Origin: CAVWDU01 sp963840725
Lineage (GTDB): Bacteria > Pseudomonadota > Gammaproteobacteria > Pseudomonadales > Halieaceae
Assembly: GCA_963840725.1 (NCBI GenBank)
Contig: CAWIZY010000016.1
Coordinates: 806,001-870,000, forward strand
Direction: 5' to 3'
Length of the DNA: 64,000 nt
This document shows positions 42,735 through 54,458 of the stretch, piece after piece. Made by a program: the position numbers and the translations under genes. Each line of letters starts with the position of its first letter. Position 1 is the first letter of the stretch. The notes under the pieces were generated by a model that did no database searches, had not been told where the DNA came from, and was given only the letters and a program-made list of their open reading frames with translations.

Positions 42735-43802
42735 CTACTGCTGGTGATATTGGGGTGACAGCTCCTGCACCGCATCCACGAAGGCCGTCACATGGTCGGG
42801 GTTTACCCCGGGGGTGATGCCGTGGCCCAAGTTGAATACGTGCCCACTACCATGGCCATAGGCGGCCAGAATAGTGGCGACCTCTTCGCGGATTCGATCG
42901 GGCGAGGCAAACAGCATGGCGGGATCCATATTCCCCTGCAGAGCGACCCGATCGCCAATCAGCGCGCGGGCTGCGCCAATCTCCGTGGTCCAGTCAATCC
43001 CGACAGCCTGGGCGCCACAATCAGCGATCGCGGGCAACCACTGACCGCCACCTTTGGTAAAAACGATCACCGGCAGTTTGCGCCCTTCAGACTCAGAGGG
43101 CAGCCGGGAAATAATGCGCTGCATATACTTCAGTGAAAATTCCTTATAGGCAGCATTACTCAGGCTGCCACCCCAGGTATCGAAAATCTGCAGCGCCTGG
43201 GCTCCGGCTCGCACCTGAGCCGTCAGGTAATCCGTGACGGCATCGGCGAGCAGCGCCAGCAGTTGATGCATCAGTTCGGGCTGGTCATAGGCCATAGCCT
43301 TGACGTGCCGGAAGTCCTTGGAAGAACCGCCCTCCACCATATACGTGGCCAGCGTCCAGGGACTGCCGGTAAATCCGATCAGGGGGACCTTCCCATTGAG
43401 CTCCCGGCGGATTGTGCGCACCGCATTCATCACATAGTCCAGGTCGTCATCGGCCTTGATTGACTGCAGTCCCGCCAGGTCCTGTTCGCTGCGAACGGTC
43501 TTGTGAAAGCGCGGGCCCTCGCCCTCCTCAAAATACAGGCCCAGTCCCAACGCGTCAGGAATAGTCAGAATGTCCGAAAAAAGAATCGCCGCATCAAAGG
43601 GGTAGCGGCGCAGTGGCTGCATGGTCACTTCGCAGGCCAGCTCAGCGTTTTTACACAGGTCCAGAAACGAACCTGCCTGCTGACGGGTGGCCCGGTACTC
43701 CGGCAGATAGCGCCCCGCCTGGCGCATCATCCACACCGGGGTGCGGTCAACAGGTTGGCGCAGCAGTGCGCGCAAAAAGCGGTCATTTTTCAGTTCAGTC
43801 AT
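42735..43802 (-). CDS. hemE: Uroporphyrinogen decarboxylase
   Basis: 355 residues from the ATG at 43802. HemE decarboxylates uroporphyrinogen III to coproporphyrinogen III in haem synthesis. Signature motifs are PVWMMRQAGRYLPEYR at the N-terminus, FDAAILFSDILTIPDALG, and GFTGSPWTLATYMVEG; a C-terminal FNLGHGITPGVNP is also present. It is last in the gltB-gltD-hemE series, as in Pseudomonas, 66 bp after gltD. Confidence 0.96.
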   Translation of the reverse strand: MTELKNDRFLRALLRQPVDRTPVWMMRQAGRYLPEYRATRQQAGSFLDLCKNAELACEVTMQPLRRYPFDAAILFSDILTIPDALGLGLYFEEGEGPRFHKTVRSEQDLAGLQSIKADDDLDYVMNAVRTIRRELNGKVPLIGFTGSPWTLATYMVEGGSSKDFRHVKAMAYDQPELMHQLLALLADAVTDYLTAQVRAGAQALQIFDTWGGSLSNAAYKEFSLKYMQRIISRLPSESEGRKLPVIVFTKGGGQWLPAIADCGAQAVGIDWTTEIGAARALIGDRVALQGNMDPAMLFASPDRIREEVATILAAYGHGSGHVFNLGHGITPGVNPDHVTAFVDAVQELSPQYHQQ

Positions 43803-43868
43803 TATTTTCATGCCTTGTTTGATCAGTTGTTTACGCGGGGCCACCGCTGCGCCGGGGCCGCCCGGGAA

Positions 43869-45291
43869 TCACACCTCGAGGTAATCGAGAATGCCCTCTC
43901 CAGCCTGGCGGCCCTCCCAGATCGCGGTGACGACGAGGTCTGAGCCTCGCACCATATCACCACCGGCAAACACCTTGGGATTACTGGTCTGGAACTTGAA
44001 TTGCTGTTCCTCTGCCGCGACCACCCCATCCCAGTCATTGGTTGCCACGGCGATATCTCCCAGCCATTCCGGCGGGCTGGGCTGGAAACCGAAGGCGATG
44101 ATAATTGCGTCGGCCTCCAGGACCTGCTCGCTACCAGCTATCGGCTCGGGGCGCCGTCGGCCATCCTCACCGGGGGGTCCCATTTGCGTTTGGACTACCT
44201 TGATACCGCAAGCCTGTCCGAAATACTCAACCACTTCGACCGGCTGGCGGTTAAACAGAAATTCTACGCCCTCTTCGCGGGCATTGCGCACCTCGCGCCG
44301 AGAGCCCGGCATATTCTCTTCATCCCGTCGATAGGCGCAGATGACTTTCTCCGCCTGCTGTCGGACTGCAGTGCGGACACAATCCATTGCGGTGTCACCA
44401 CCCCCGAGGACGACCACCCGCTTACCCTTGAGGTTCACATAGTCCTCGCTGCTCTGCTCGAAGCCCAGGTTGTGGTTCACGTTACCGATCAGGTAAGGCA
44501 AGGCCTTGTGAACGCCGGGCAGATTTTCTCCCGGGAAATTACCGCGCATGGCCTTGTAGGTGCCCATTCCGAGGAACACGGCGTCGTATTGATCCATCAG
44601 CTCGCTGATACTGATATCCGGGCCGACCTCGGTATTGAGTCGGAACTCCATACCCATGCCCTCGAAGACTTCCCGACGCTTGACCATGACGTCCTTTTCC
44701 AGCTTGAACTGGGGAATACCAAAGGTCAGCAGGCCACCGATTTCCGGATAGCGGTCAAACAGCACCGGCTTGACGCCATTGCGCACCAGAATGTCGGCGC
44801 ACCCCAGACCCGCGGGCCCGGCACCAATAATCGCCACCCGCTTGTCTGTGGGTACCACTTGCGACATATCGGGCCGCCAGCCCATCGCCAGCGCAGTATC
44901 GGTGATGTATTTCTCGGACGCCCCGATGGTGACAGCGCCGAAACCGTCATCCAGGGTGCACGCACCCTCGCAGAGGCGGTCCTGCGGGCAGACCCGGCCA
45001 CAGACCTCGGGCAGGGTGTTGGTCTGGTGACTCAACTCCGCCGCCTCGAACAAATTGCCCTCACTGACCAGCTTCAGCCAGTTGGGAATAAAATTGTGTA
45101 CCGGACACTTCCATTCACAATAGGGATTGCCACACTCCAGGCAGCGATGGGACTGATCGGCAACCTGCTCCTGGGTGAACTGCTCATAAATCTCCAGTAT
45201 ATTGTGTCTTGCGCGCCACCAGACCGCTCTTGTCAGGGTCCGCCCGACCGACATCGATGAACTGGAAATTATTGACCATCCGGCTTGTCAT
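43869..45291 (-). CDS. gltD: Glutamate synthase small subunit (one-base insertion near N-terminus)
   Basis: 473 residues after correction. True start is ATG 45291 (MTSRMVNNFQFIDVGRADP), followed by a single extra T at about 45205-45208 in GTGTCTTGCG. The frame then continues RHNILEIYEQF. The cysteine motifs CLECGNPYCEWKCPVHNFIP and CGRVCPQDRLCEGAC bind [4Fe-4S] clusters. FAD (AIIGAGPAGLGCADIL) and NADPH (VVVLGGGDTAMDC) Rossmann motifs are complete. It passes NADPH electrons to GltB for glutamate synthesis from 2-oxoglutarate and glutamine. Confidence 0.93.
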
Positions 45292-45335
45292 AACGTCACC
45301 TCAAATTGTCTCCAACGACTGCCGGTATGCCGCCA

Positions 45336-48300
45336 TCAGTCGGTATTGCGCAGACGAGACAGCAAATGCTCCAGATCAGCCGCTTTGGGCTTGACCAACC
45401 AGAATTTGCCGACGTAATCCTCAAAGTTTTCCAGCAGGTGGCGCGCCCCACTCCGAACTGGTCTCCTCAGTAAACTCCCGAATATTGCCGCGCAAGTGAT
45501 GACGGTAAGGCTCCATATACTCGGCGCTGACCCGGTGTATCTCCACCAGCTCGCTGTTGTAACTTGTCGATAAAACTGTCGATCCTGATCGAGTACAAAG
45601 GCGAAGCCACCGGTCATGCCGGCACCGAAGTTCACTCCGGTGGGCCCAAGCACGGTAATCACGCCACCGGTCATGTATTCGCAGCAGTGGTCGCCTGCAC
45701 CTTCGACCACCGCGTGGGCCCCGCTGTTGCGCACCGCGAAACGCTCGCCCGCGATCCCCGCCGCGAACAGCTTGCCGCCGGTCGCGCCATACAGGCAGGT
45801 GTTGCCGATGATCACCGTCTCCTGTGACTTGAACTGACTGTCCCGCGGCGGGTAGACCACCAGCTTGCCGCCGGCCATGCCCTTGCCGACATAATCATTG
45901 CAGTCGCCCTCGAGGTACATATGCAGGCCGCCGGCGTTCCAGACGCCGAAACTCTGACCGGCGGTGCCCTGTCAGTCGTAGCACGATCGGGCTTACTCTC
46001 CATGCCCATGATTGCCGTGCCGGCGGGCGATCTCGCCCGACAGGCGCGCGCCGATAGAGCGGTCGCAGTTGGTGACTCAAACGCAAACTCACCGCCTGAT
46101 TGCGCCTCGATAGCGGGCAGTGTCGCCGCGACCATCTCTCGGCCTTTTCGCCCCGGTCGAAGGGGATCGTTGGAGCTGACCCGGCAGAACTCCGGCTGGT
46201 CGCTGGCTGCGGCATCTTTGTGCAGAATAGGCGCCAGGTCCAGCCGCATTTGCTTGGCGGTGTTGCCCGGCAGCCGCTGCAGCAGATCGGTGCGACCGAT
46301 CAAGGCCTGCAGCGAGGGCACACCCAGGCGCGCCAGCCATTCCCGCGTCTCCTCGGCGATAAAGCTGAAGAAGTTGATCACCATTTCCACCGTGCCGTTG
46401 AAGTGGTCATCGCGCAGCCGCTGGTTCTGCGTGGCGACGCCGGTCGCGCAATTGTTCAGGTGGCAGATACGCAAGTACTTGCAGCCCAGTGCCACCATAG
46501 GCGCGGTACCAAAGCCAAAGCTCTCCGCGCCAAGGATCGCGGCCTTGATGACATCCAGACCGGTCTTCAGGCCGCCGTCGGCCTGCAGTCGGATATAGCC
46601 GCGCAGGTGATTGCCGCGCAGGGTCTGCTGCACCTCAGCCAGCCCCAGTTCCCAGGGCGAGCCGGCATAGCGGATGGACGTCAGCGGGCTGGCGGCGGTG
46701 CCGCCGTCGTAGCCGCTGATGGTAATCAGGTCGGCATAGGCTTTGGCCACGCCCGCGGCAATAGTGCCCACGCCGGGCTCCGATACCAGCTTGACCGACA
46801 CCAGCGCCGTGGGGTTGACCTGCTTGAGATCAAAAATCAGCTGCGCCAGATCCTCGATTGAGTAGATGTCGTGATGCGGCGGCGGCGAAATCAGCGTCAC
46901 GCCGGGCACCGAGTAGCGCAGCCGGGCGATCAAGTCGTTCACCTTGCCGCCGGGTAACTGGCCGCCCTCGCCGGGCTTGGCGCCCTGGGCCACCTTGATC
47001 TGCAGCACCTCGGCATTCACCAGGTAGTGTGGCGTGACGCCGAACCGACCCGAGGCGATCTGCTTGATCTTGGACACCCGCTCGGTGCCAAAGCGCTCCG
47101 GGTCTTCGCCACCTTCACCGGAGTTGGAGCGCGCGCCGAGACGGTTCATAGCAGCCGCCAGCGCCTCGTGCGCCTCCGGGCTGAGTGCGCCCAGGGACAT
47201 GCCCGCGGAATCAAAGCGCGGCATAATGTTCTCCACCGGCTCGACTTCGTCGAGGGGCAGGGGCTGCTCTGCCTACACCGGCTTGCAGCAGATCGCGGAT
47301 CGTCGCCACCGGGCGTTCGTTGACCAGTTCTGCATAGCGCTGGTAGACGGCGTAATCACCGCTGGCCACGGCCTGCTGCAGCGTCATCACCACATCGGGA
47401 TTAAACGCGTGATACTCCTGCCCGTGCACGTACTTGAGCAGACCGCCCTGCTCGATGGTCTTGCGATTGGACCAGGCGCGTGCGGGCCAATCACTTTCTG
47501 GTCCTGCTCCAAATCGGCGAAGCCAGCCGCCCTGGATGCGAGAGGCGACACCACAAAAAGCCAGGTCAACCACTTCGTCGGCCAGTCCAACCGCCTCAAA
47601 CAACTGGGCGCCGCGGTAGGAGCTGACCGCAGAGATACCCATCTTGGACATGATCTTCAGCAGGCCCTTGTTGATACCTTTACGGTAGTTTTTGTAGCAG
47701 GCACTGGGTTCGCCCAGTATTTCGCCGCTGCGGATCAGGTCTTCCAGCAGGCTATAGGCCAGGTAAGGGTAGATGGCCGTGGCGCCAAAACCGAGCAAAC
47801 AGGCTATCTGATGAGAATCCCGGGCGCTGGCGGTCTCCACCAGGATATTGGCATCGACACGCAGGCCCTGACGAATCAGGTGGTGGTGCACGGCCCCGGT
47901 GGCGAGCAGACTGTGCACCGGAATCCGGTCGACAGCGATCGCGCGATCCGACAATACCAGAATCGTGGCGCCACTTCGCACCGCACTGGCCGCCGCCTCA
48001 CACAGCGCGCGAATAGCCCCTTCCAGGTCCTGCGTCTCGGGGTTGTAGGTGCAGTCGATTTCGTGCCTGATAAAACCGGGGCGATCCAATTGCAGCAGCG
48101 TATTGAACTTGCTCTGGGACAGCACAGGCGAGGTCAGAATCACCCGATCGGCATGTTCCGGACCCTCGTGGAAGACATTCTTCTCGCCCCCCAGATCGGT
48201 CTCCAGGGACATCACGATCGTCTCGCGCAGTGGATCGATAGGCGGGTTGGTAACCTGGGCAAACTTCTGCCGGAAGTAGTCGTAGAGTGAACGCTCCTTG

Positions 48301-49791
48301 CGCGACAATACCGCCATCGGTGTGTCGTCGCCCATGGACCCCACCGCCTCGTTGCCCGACTCTGCGAGCGGACGCAGCACCTGGTCTCGCTCTTCAAAAC
48401 TGACCTGGAACATTTTCATATAGGCATCGAGCTCGCGTCGCTCAATACCCGGCGCCAGTCTCGCCCCCGAAAGTACCCTCAATGCGCTGCGAGTTTTCAC
48501 TGCAGCCAGCGCTTGTAGGGGTGGCGGTTTTTCAGCCTGATTGTCGATTTCGTCGGTATTGAGGACTTCTCCGGTGTGCGTGTCGACCATAAGAATCTGA
48601 CCCGGGCCGACCCGGCCCTTGGCAACCACATCATCGTTGCGGTAGCCGTGTGTGCCGGTCTCCGAGGCCAGGGTAATAAAACCGTCTTTAGTCCTCACCC
48701 ACCGCGCCGGACGCAGACCGTTGCGGTCCAGCACGCAACAGGCGTAGCGACCATCAGTCAGCACGATACCGGCGGGGCCATCCCAGGGCTCCATATGCAT
48801 GGAGTGGTATTCATAAAAGGCCCTGAGGTCCGGATCGATGGATTCCATGATTCTGCCAGGCGGGCGGGATCAGCATACGCAGCGCCCGGGGCATATCCAC
48901 GCCGCCGGTGAGCAACACATCGAGCATATTGTCGAGGCTGGACGAATCGGAGCCAGTCCGATTTACCAGCGGCGCGATCGACTGGATGTCTGGCAGCCGA
49001 TCAGACTCGAACCGCGCGGTGCGGGCATCTGCCCAGTTGCGGTTGCCCTCGATTGTGTTGATCTCGCCGTTGTGGGCCATCAGCCGAAAGGGTTGCGCGA
49101 GCTGCCAGCGGGGCATGGTATTGGTTGAAAAGCGTTGATGGAAAACACAAATAGCGGTCTGCAAGCGCTCGTCTGCCAGGTCGAGGTAGAAGCGGGGCAG
49201 ATCCACCGGCATCATCAGACCTTTGTAGGCGATAACCCGCGCGGACAGACTGCAAATGTAAAAAGCCGGATCATCCTGGCAGGCGATCTCGGCTTTGCGC
49301 CTGGCGACAAACAGGGCGGTAGCCAGCGCCTCAGCACTGTGCTCCCCGGCATCGATGAAGACCTGTTCGATCCGCGGCAGGCTTTCGAGAGCAATTGAAC
49401 CCAAAACATCTTTGTCAGTGGGGACTTCCCGCCAGCCAATAACCTTGAGGCCCTGCGCCAGGATCACCTGCTCTACAGCAGAGCGGGCTGCCGCCGCAGT
49501 CGCGTCCTCGGTGCTGAGAAACAGCTGGCCAACGGCGTAGGCACCCTCGGGCTCGCGACCGAAACACTCCACCGCCAGAGTGCGCATGAATTGGTCCGGC
49601 ATTTGCAGGAGCAAACCACAGCCGTCGCCTGTTTTCCCGTCGGCCGCAATACCCCCCCGGTGGGTCATACAGGTCAGCGACTCGATCGCCGTCTGCAACA
49701 GTCGATGACTGGCGTCGCCGGCCGTATGGGCTATCAATCCGAACCCACAATTGTCGCGGAATTCTTCAGGTCTATAAAGGCCTGCGCTCAT
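45336..49791 (-). CDS. gltB: Glutamate synthase large subunit (multiple frameshifts in this sequence)
   Basis: About 1,485 residues in total, the normal GltB size. The catalytic Cys15 in FRDNCGFGLIAH becomes the N-terminal nucleophile after processing and is followed by THRGGIAADGKTGDGCGLLL. The FMN and [3Fe-4S] domain has CHLNNCATGVATQNQRL, and the C-terminal beta-helix (GXGXG) domain has VVYPPRDSQFKS and YGATGGKLFAAG. Frame breaks are seen at about 48850, 47528, 47470, 47265, 45960-46030, 45555 and 45465. Conserved GltB sequence resumes across each one, so they are probably assembly errors. GltB hydrolyses glutamine and aminates 2-oxoglutarate with GltD. Confidence 0.88.
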
Positions 49792-49952
49792 AGTCAGTCC
49801 AGAATAATAATAAAAATCAATTAGTTACGGCGGTGTACCCGGCTGCTACCCGGGGCACGGGCAGCGGAGGAAACAACATTTTACACCGATGGCAGGTAGC
49901 CGACAATCAGACCAGACAGACCGGCTGAAGTGCTTGGCCAGGACTTACCCGA

Positions 49953-51033
49953 CTACCGGTTTGCAACGAGCAGGGTAGACAGTTCCTCGGCGCTGCAGTC
50001 GTCGACCAGGCAGGCATCACCCACAGCCCTGAGGAGCACCAGGCGCAGCCGTCCATCCAGCACTTTTTTGTCCCGCCCCATCAGGGACAGAAAATCGGTC
50101 ACGCCAATGGATTCAGGTGGCCGGCGCGGCAAATTCATCGAGGCCAGCAGCTGGTCCAGATCAGCGACCTCCTCATCGGCGAGCCAGCCGCGCTGAGCCG
50201 AGAGGCGCGCCGCCAGCAAAAGCCCTGCGGCAACCGCCTCCCCGTGCAACCATTCGCCGTAGCCGAGGCCAGTTTCAATAGCGTGGCCAAACGTATGACC
50301 CAGATTGAGAATGGCGCGTATCCCGCCCTCTCGCTCATCGGCGGCCACCACCCGGGATTTGTTGGCGCAGCTGCGCTCTATGGCCTCAGCGAGTACAGCC
50401 TCCTCCCTGAGCAAGAGCCGGGGCATATGCGTTTGCAACCAGCGATAGAAGGGCTCGTCGCAGATCAGCCCGTACTTGACCACTTCCGCCAGCCCGGCGA
50501 CAAACTCTCGGTCCGGCAAGCTGTGCAGGGTATTGGTATCGATCAATACCGCCCGGGGCTGGTGGAATGCGCCGATCATATTTTTGCCCAGAGGATGATT
50601 GACCGCTGTTTTTCCCCCTACCGAGGAGTCTACCTGGGCGAGCAGCGTGGTCGGGACCTGGATGAAATGCGACGCCGCGCTGATAGCAGGCCGCCGCGAA
50701 GCCGGTAATGTCTCCGACTACACCCCCCCCGACCGCCACAAAGGTCGTGGCCCGGTCGTGATTGGCAGCCAGCACCTGGTCGATGATGCCGGCGAGCGCG
50801 TCCAGTGTCTTGTGCTGCTCTCCATCCGGGAGAATCACCTCGGTGATCCGGCAGCGCTCCCCCAGTGCGGCTCTCACCCGGTCCAGATAGAGTGGCGCCA
50901 CGACATCGTTGCTGACAAGCACCACCTGAGAACCGGCCAGGTGCCGGGTCAGCAGATCGCTGTCCTCAAACAGATTGCGGCCGATGTAGATAGGGTAACT
51001 GCGCTCCCCGAGGTCGAGGTGCAGTGTATGCAT
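49953..51033 (-). CDS. aroB: 3-dehydroquinate synthase (one-base insertion)
   Basis: 359 residues after correction, from ATG 51033 (MHTLHLDLGERSYPIYIG). NAD and zinc motifs are visible: ILPDGEQHKTLDALAGI, FVAVGGGVVGDITGFAAA, then after the break GKNMIGAFHQPRAVLID, LNLGHTFGHAIE and HGEAVAAGLLLA. One extra A in the AAA run at 50665-50667 shifts the frame between RGVAF and IQVPTTLLAQVD. It makes 3-dehydroquinate in the shikimate pathway and is 75 bp from aroK. Confidence 0.93.
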
Positions 51034-51108
51034 GAGAAGGGACACGGTGGTTCCTCGATTGGCATGAATCCGGGCACTCATCATACCGCCCGCCGACCGG
51101 GGTTGTCT

Positions 51109-51621
51109 TTACTGCAGCTCCCTCACCAGACGCTGAGCGACAGTGCGTGGGCTGCAGCCGTCGGTATCGATAACATGGTCAGCGATCTCGCGGTAGAGCG
51201 CGTCACGGGTTACCATCAGGTCCCGCAATACCTGCTCGGGATCACCCTGATTCAACAATGGGCGACGCCTGTCACGTCGGGTGCGGCGCACCTGCTCTTC
51301 GACAGTGGCGTGCAGGTAGACCACGAATCCACGCCCACCGAGGGCACTGCGGTTCTCGCTGCGGGTAATCACCCCCCCGCCTGTTGCCAATACCGTATTG
51401 TCCCAGAGCGTCATCTCCTCGACCACCTGTTGTTCCCGGTCGCGAAAGCCCTCCTCACCCTCAACATCAAAGATCCACGGGATATCTGCGCCGGTCGCTC
51501 ACTCGATTTCCGTGTCAGTATCAGCGAACTGCAGCTTCAACTGCTGAGCCAGATATTTGCCGATGGTTGACTTGCCGGCCCCCATGGGGCCGACAAGGAA
51601 TACTCTATGAAGTGAACGCAT
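51109..51621 (-). CDS. aroK: Shikimate kinase with an in-frame TGA codon
   Basis: 170 residues from ATG 51621 (MRSLHRVFLVGPMGAGKST). Walker A is GPMGAGKST and the shikimate site is FADTDTEIE; beyond the TGA come GADIPWIFDVEGEEGFRDRE and TGGGVI. At 51499-51501 a TGA interrupts codon 41, exactly where relatives have Lys, Arg or Gln (EIE-x-x-x-GAD). The downstream sequence stays in the same frame and is fully conserved, so a single substitution (sequencing or real) is implied. AroK phosphorylates shikimate and is normally essential for aromatic amino acid synthesis. Confidence 0.85.
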
Positions 51622-51653
51622 CTGTTGATTTTGCTCGAAAACGTTGCCCAGGG

Positions 51654-53908
51654 CTAATCAAGCAGTGTCTCGGCCAGAATCCGCGGCGTGATAAAGATCA
51701 GCGTCTCGGTCTTGGTCCGGGATGTAGACTCATTGCGGAAGAATGCTCCGACATAAGGTATATCGCCCAAGAACGGCACTTTGGTGATGGACTCGATGTC
51801 CTCGGTACGGAATACACCGCCCAGCACCACGGTCTCGCCATTACCCACCAGCACCTGCGTGGTCAGCTCGGTGGTGTCGATAGAGGGGATAAAGCCACCG
51901 CTGACCACTGGGGACCAGATCACCGACCGAGTCCTGGTTGATTTTCAGGTCCAGCAGGATGCGGTCATCCGGTGTGATGTTTGGGGTCACATCGAGAGAC
52001 AAGCACAGCCTCTTTAAAGGCAGTAGTCGTCTCGCCACTGGCCGAGGCCTCCTGGTAAGGTACCTCGGTACCCGACTTGATGTTCGCCTGTTGCTTGTCG
52101 CCGGTGATGACCTTGGGCTGTGATACCACTTCACCTTTGCCTGCGGCCTCCAGAGCCGACAGCTCAGCAGTCAGGTACAGGTCCTGGCTGGTAAAGCCTA
52201 CAGCGAAGCCTGCCGTGCGCGAGGCAACCCCCAGGTCAACCATCAGGCTCCCCGGATAGTCCAGAGTCGGAGTGGTTCCATTAATGACCGAGTCGTTGAG
52301 ACCAATCACATTGGCTGTATCACCCGATACCGACAGTACATTGCCGTTGGCGTCGTCGTTGAGATAACCACCACCCCATTCGATACCCAGCTCTTTCTCA
52401 AGATCGGATTGCGCGATGACGATGCGCGCCTCGATCATGACCTGCCGGATCGGAATATCCACCAGATCGATCAGGCCACGAATTTCCGCCAGCTTTGCAG
52501 AGGTCTCGGTAACAATCAGCGAATTGGTCCGCGGGTCGACGATAACCGAACCCCGCGAGGAGATAAGGCTGCCGCCTTCTTCCGAGCCCGCCTGGAACAG
52601 ACCGACGACCTCAGACGCGTTGGCGTAACGAATGCGGATGAACTCGGACTGCAGGGGAGCCAGTTCGGCAATCTGCTTGTTGGCTTCGATCTGCTGCCGT
52701 TCCCGCTCGGCAATTTCCTCAGCCGGCGCCACCATCAGCACATTGCCGATCTGGCGCTTGTCCAGGCCCTTGGTTTTCAGCACCAGCTCCAATGCCTGGT
52801 CCCAGGGCACATTCTGCAAACGCAGGGTAATGCGCCCGCTAACCGTGTCGCTGGCGACCAGGTTCAGTTCGGTAAAATCGGCGATTAACTGCAGCACTGC
52901 CCGCACTTCGATGTCCTGGAAGTTGAGCGAGATACGGTCGCCGACATAGGCAAATTCGTTGCGGCGCGCCTCCGCTTCTTTACTACTCAGGGGCTTGACG
53001 CTGAGCACATAGCTATTGTCAGTCTGGTAGGCGAGGTAATCGTATTCACCTGTCGTTCTGAGGCTGATAGTCGTGCCCCGCTCCGAGGTGCTTACGTCCA
53101 CGGTGCTTACCGGAGTGGCAAAGTCAGTGACGTCAAAACGCCGCATCAAACGCTCCGGGACATTGGTATCCACGAACTGCACTTTGATGTCTCCACCTTC
53201 GGTAAATACGTTGACATCGACCGACGGATTGCTGAGCTCCAGATTCAGACGCCCCTCTCCCTCTTCGGTGCGATGAAACTGAAGGTCGGTGATTTGGGAG
53301 TCCACCGAGGACACCGGCTCTACCGAAGCAGCTAACTGGTTGGGATCCGCCGTGCGCTTCACATAATCAGTACCACCGTCCTGACCGACAACTACGTAGA
53401 GGCTATTGCCGTCCACTCGCGTCTCATAAGGCACCAGCTTGACCAGGTTTACCACCATCCGAGTGCGGTCGCCCGATTCCAGCACTACCACGCCCGTGGC
53501 GTTGCCGTAGGGCAGCGAGTAACGTTTTTCCGGCAGGGAACTGCTGGTATTCGGAAAATCAATAGCCAGCCGCGCCGGCTTCTCAATCGTATAGGCCTTG
53601 ATGTCCCCGGGGACTTCGTTGAAATCCAGACGGATTTCGAATTTGCTGCCCGGTCGCGAACTGAACTCGATATCCGTTACGGTCGGCTGCGCTTGCACCG
53701 CGCCCGCTACAATACCCAGACACAAGGCCATTCTTGCCAGCACAGTGCGCCCACGATTGCGCCGCGCTGCCTTACCGCGGTAGCTCTCAACAGACCGAAC
53801 CCGACCGTGATGCGTCAGCCCCAACCAACCCCTGTTCCTGCTGCTTCCTTTGTTCAAGGTTTTCGTCCCCAGATTCACTATTTTACTTATCATGGTCATG
53901 GCACCCAC
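51654..53908 (-). CDS. pilQ: Type IV pilus secretin PilQ (two one-base insertions)
   Basis: About 750 residues after correction. Signal peptide region ALCLGIVAGAVQAQPTVTD, two AMIN domains (VTDIEFSSRPGSKFEIRLDF; ITDLQFHRTEEGEGRLNLEL), an N0/secretin-TonB short domain (ISLNFQDIEVRAVLQLIADF), an N1 domain and the secretin core (VVSQPKVITGDKQQANI; TQVLVGNGETVVLGGV). Extra bases lie at about 52000-52002 (AA) and in the GGGG run at 51910-51913. Removing them gives LSLDVTPNITPDDRILLDLKINQD and then GDLVPVVSGGFIPS. PilQ forms the outer-membrane pore for pili and DNA uptake. Confidence 0.93.
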
Positions 53909-53924
53909 TATTATTAGCGTCGGC

Positions 53925-54455
53925 TTACATGCCGCTCAGTTTTAATTGGCGTGGTCGCTCTACCCAGCCGTCCTGGGTGCCGTCGGTTACTATTTCCACT
54001 ACCGCCAGATAGTTGTCGGTCATATCCACTATCTTGCCGTGGTTTCTTCCCAGGTAATTCCCCAACGTTACCCGGTGCACACCACCGTCCGGATCCCGGA
54101 TCAGGGTCCAGTCAGTGCCGTCCCGGGCCAAAGTACCCACCATATCCAGTGAGTCGAATGTGTACTGCTCGAGGAATTCCTTGACCCGGGAGTCATCAGG
54201 CTTCAGCGTTTTCACTGCCTGCAATTGCGCTATCTCTCGCACTTCAAGAGGCCGATCAAAGGGGCTGCGCAGCGTGGTCGCGCTGTAGGCAAACGCCTCG
54301 TAGGCCTTGAAGGTGGGGATCGGTGCAATGACGCCACCCGGGCGGGCCTTTTTCTGGGCCATGAATGCATCGAGATCAGAAAAGTCACCACCGCAGCCGG
54401 CCAGCAAAAGCGCGGGGGCAAGCAGCATGGCGGCGGTTCGAAATACCTTTTTCAT
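53925..54455 (-). CDS. pilP: Type IV pilus lipoprotein PilP
   Basis: 176 residues with a lipobox (LAPALLLAGCGGDF, Cys near residue 21). The disordered N-terminal linker and the C-terminal beta domain (SLDMVGTLARDGTDWTLIRDPDGGVHRV, shown in part) follow the PilP pattern. It joins the inner-membrane PilNO complex to PilQ. The gene starts 3 bp after pilO. Confidence 0.93.
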   Translation of the reverse strand: MKKVFRTAAMLLAPALLLAGCGGDFSDLDAFMAQKKARPGGVIAPIPTFKAYEAFAYSATTLRSPFDRPLEVREIAQLQAVKTLKPDDSRVKEFLEQYTFDSLDMVGTLARDGTDWTLIRDPDGGVHRVTLGNYLGRNHGKIVDMTDNYLAVVEIVTDGTQDGWVERPRQLKLSGM

Positions 54456-54458
54456 CGA

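Noticed and set aside
45336..49791. gltB as a true pseudogene or programmed-frameshift gene
   Set aside because: There are many scattered indels with conserved sequence throughout, as in neighbouring essential genes; sequencing error is simpler.
51499..51501. Selenocysteine or reassigned TGA in aroK
   Set aside because: Relatives have Lys, Arg or Gln here, no SECIS-like need is evident, and TGA is used as a stop by neighbouring genes.
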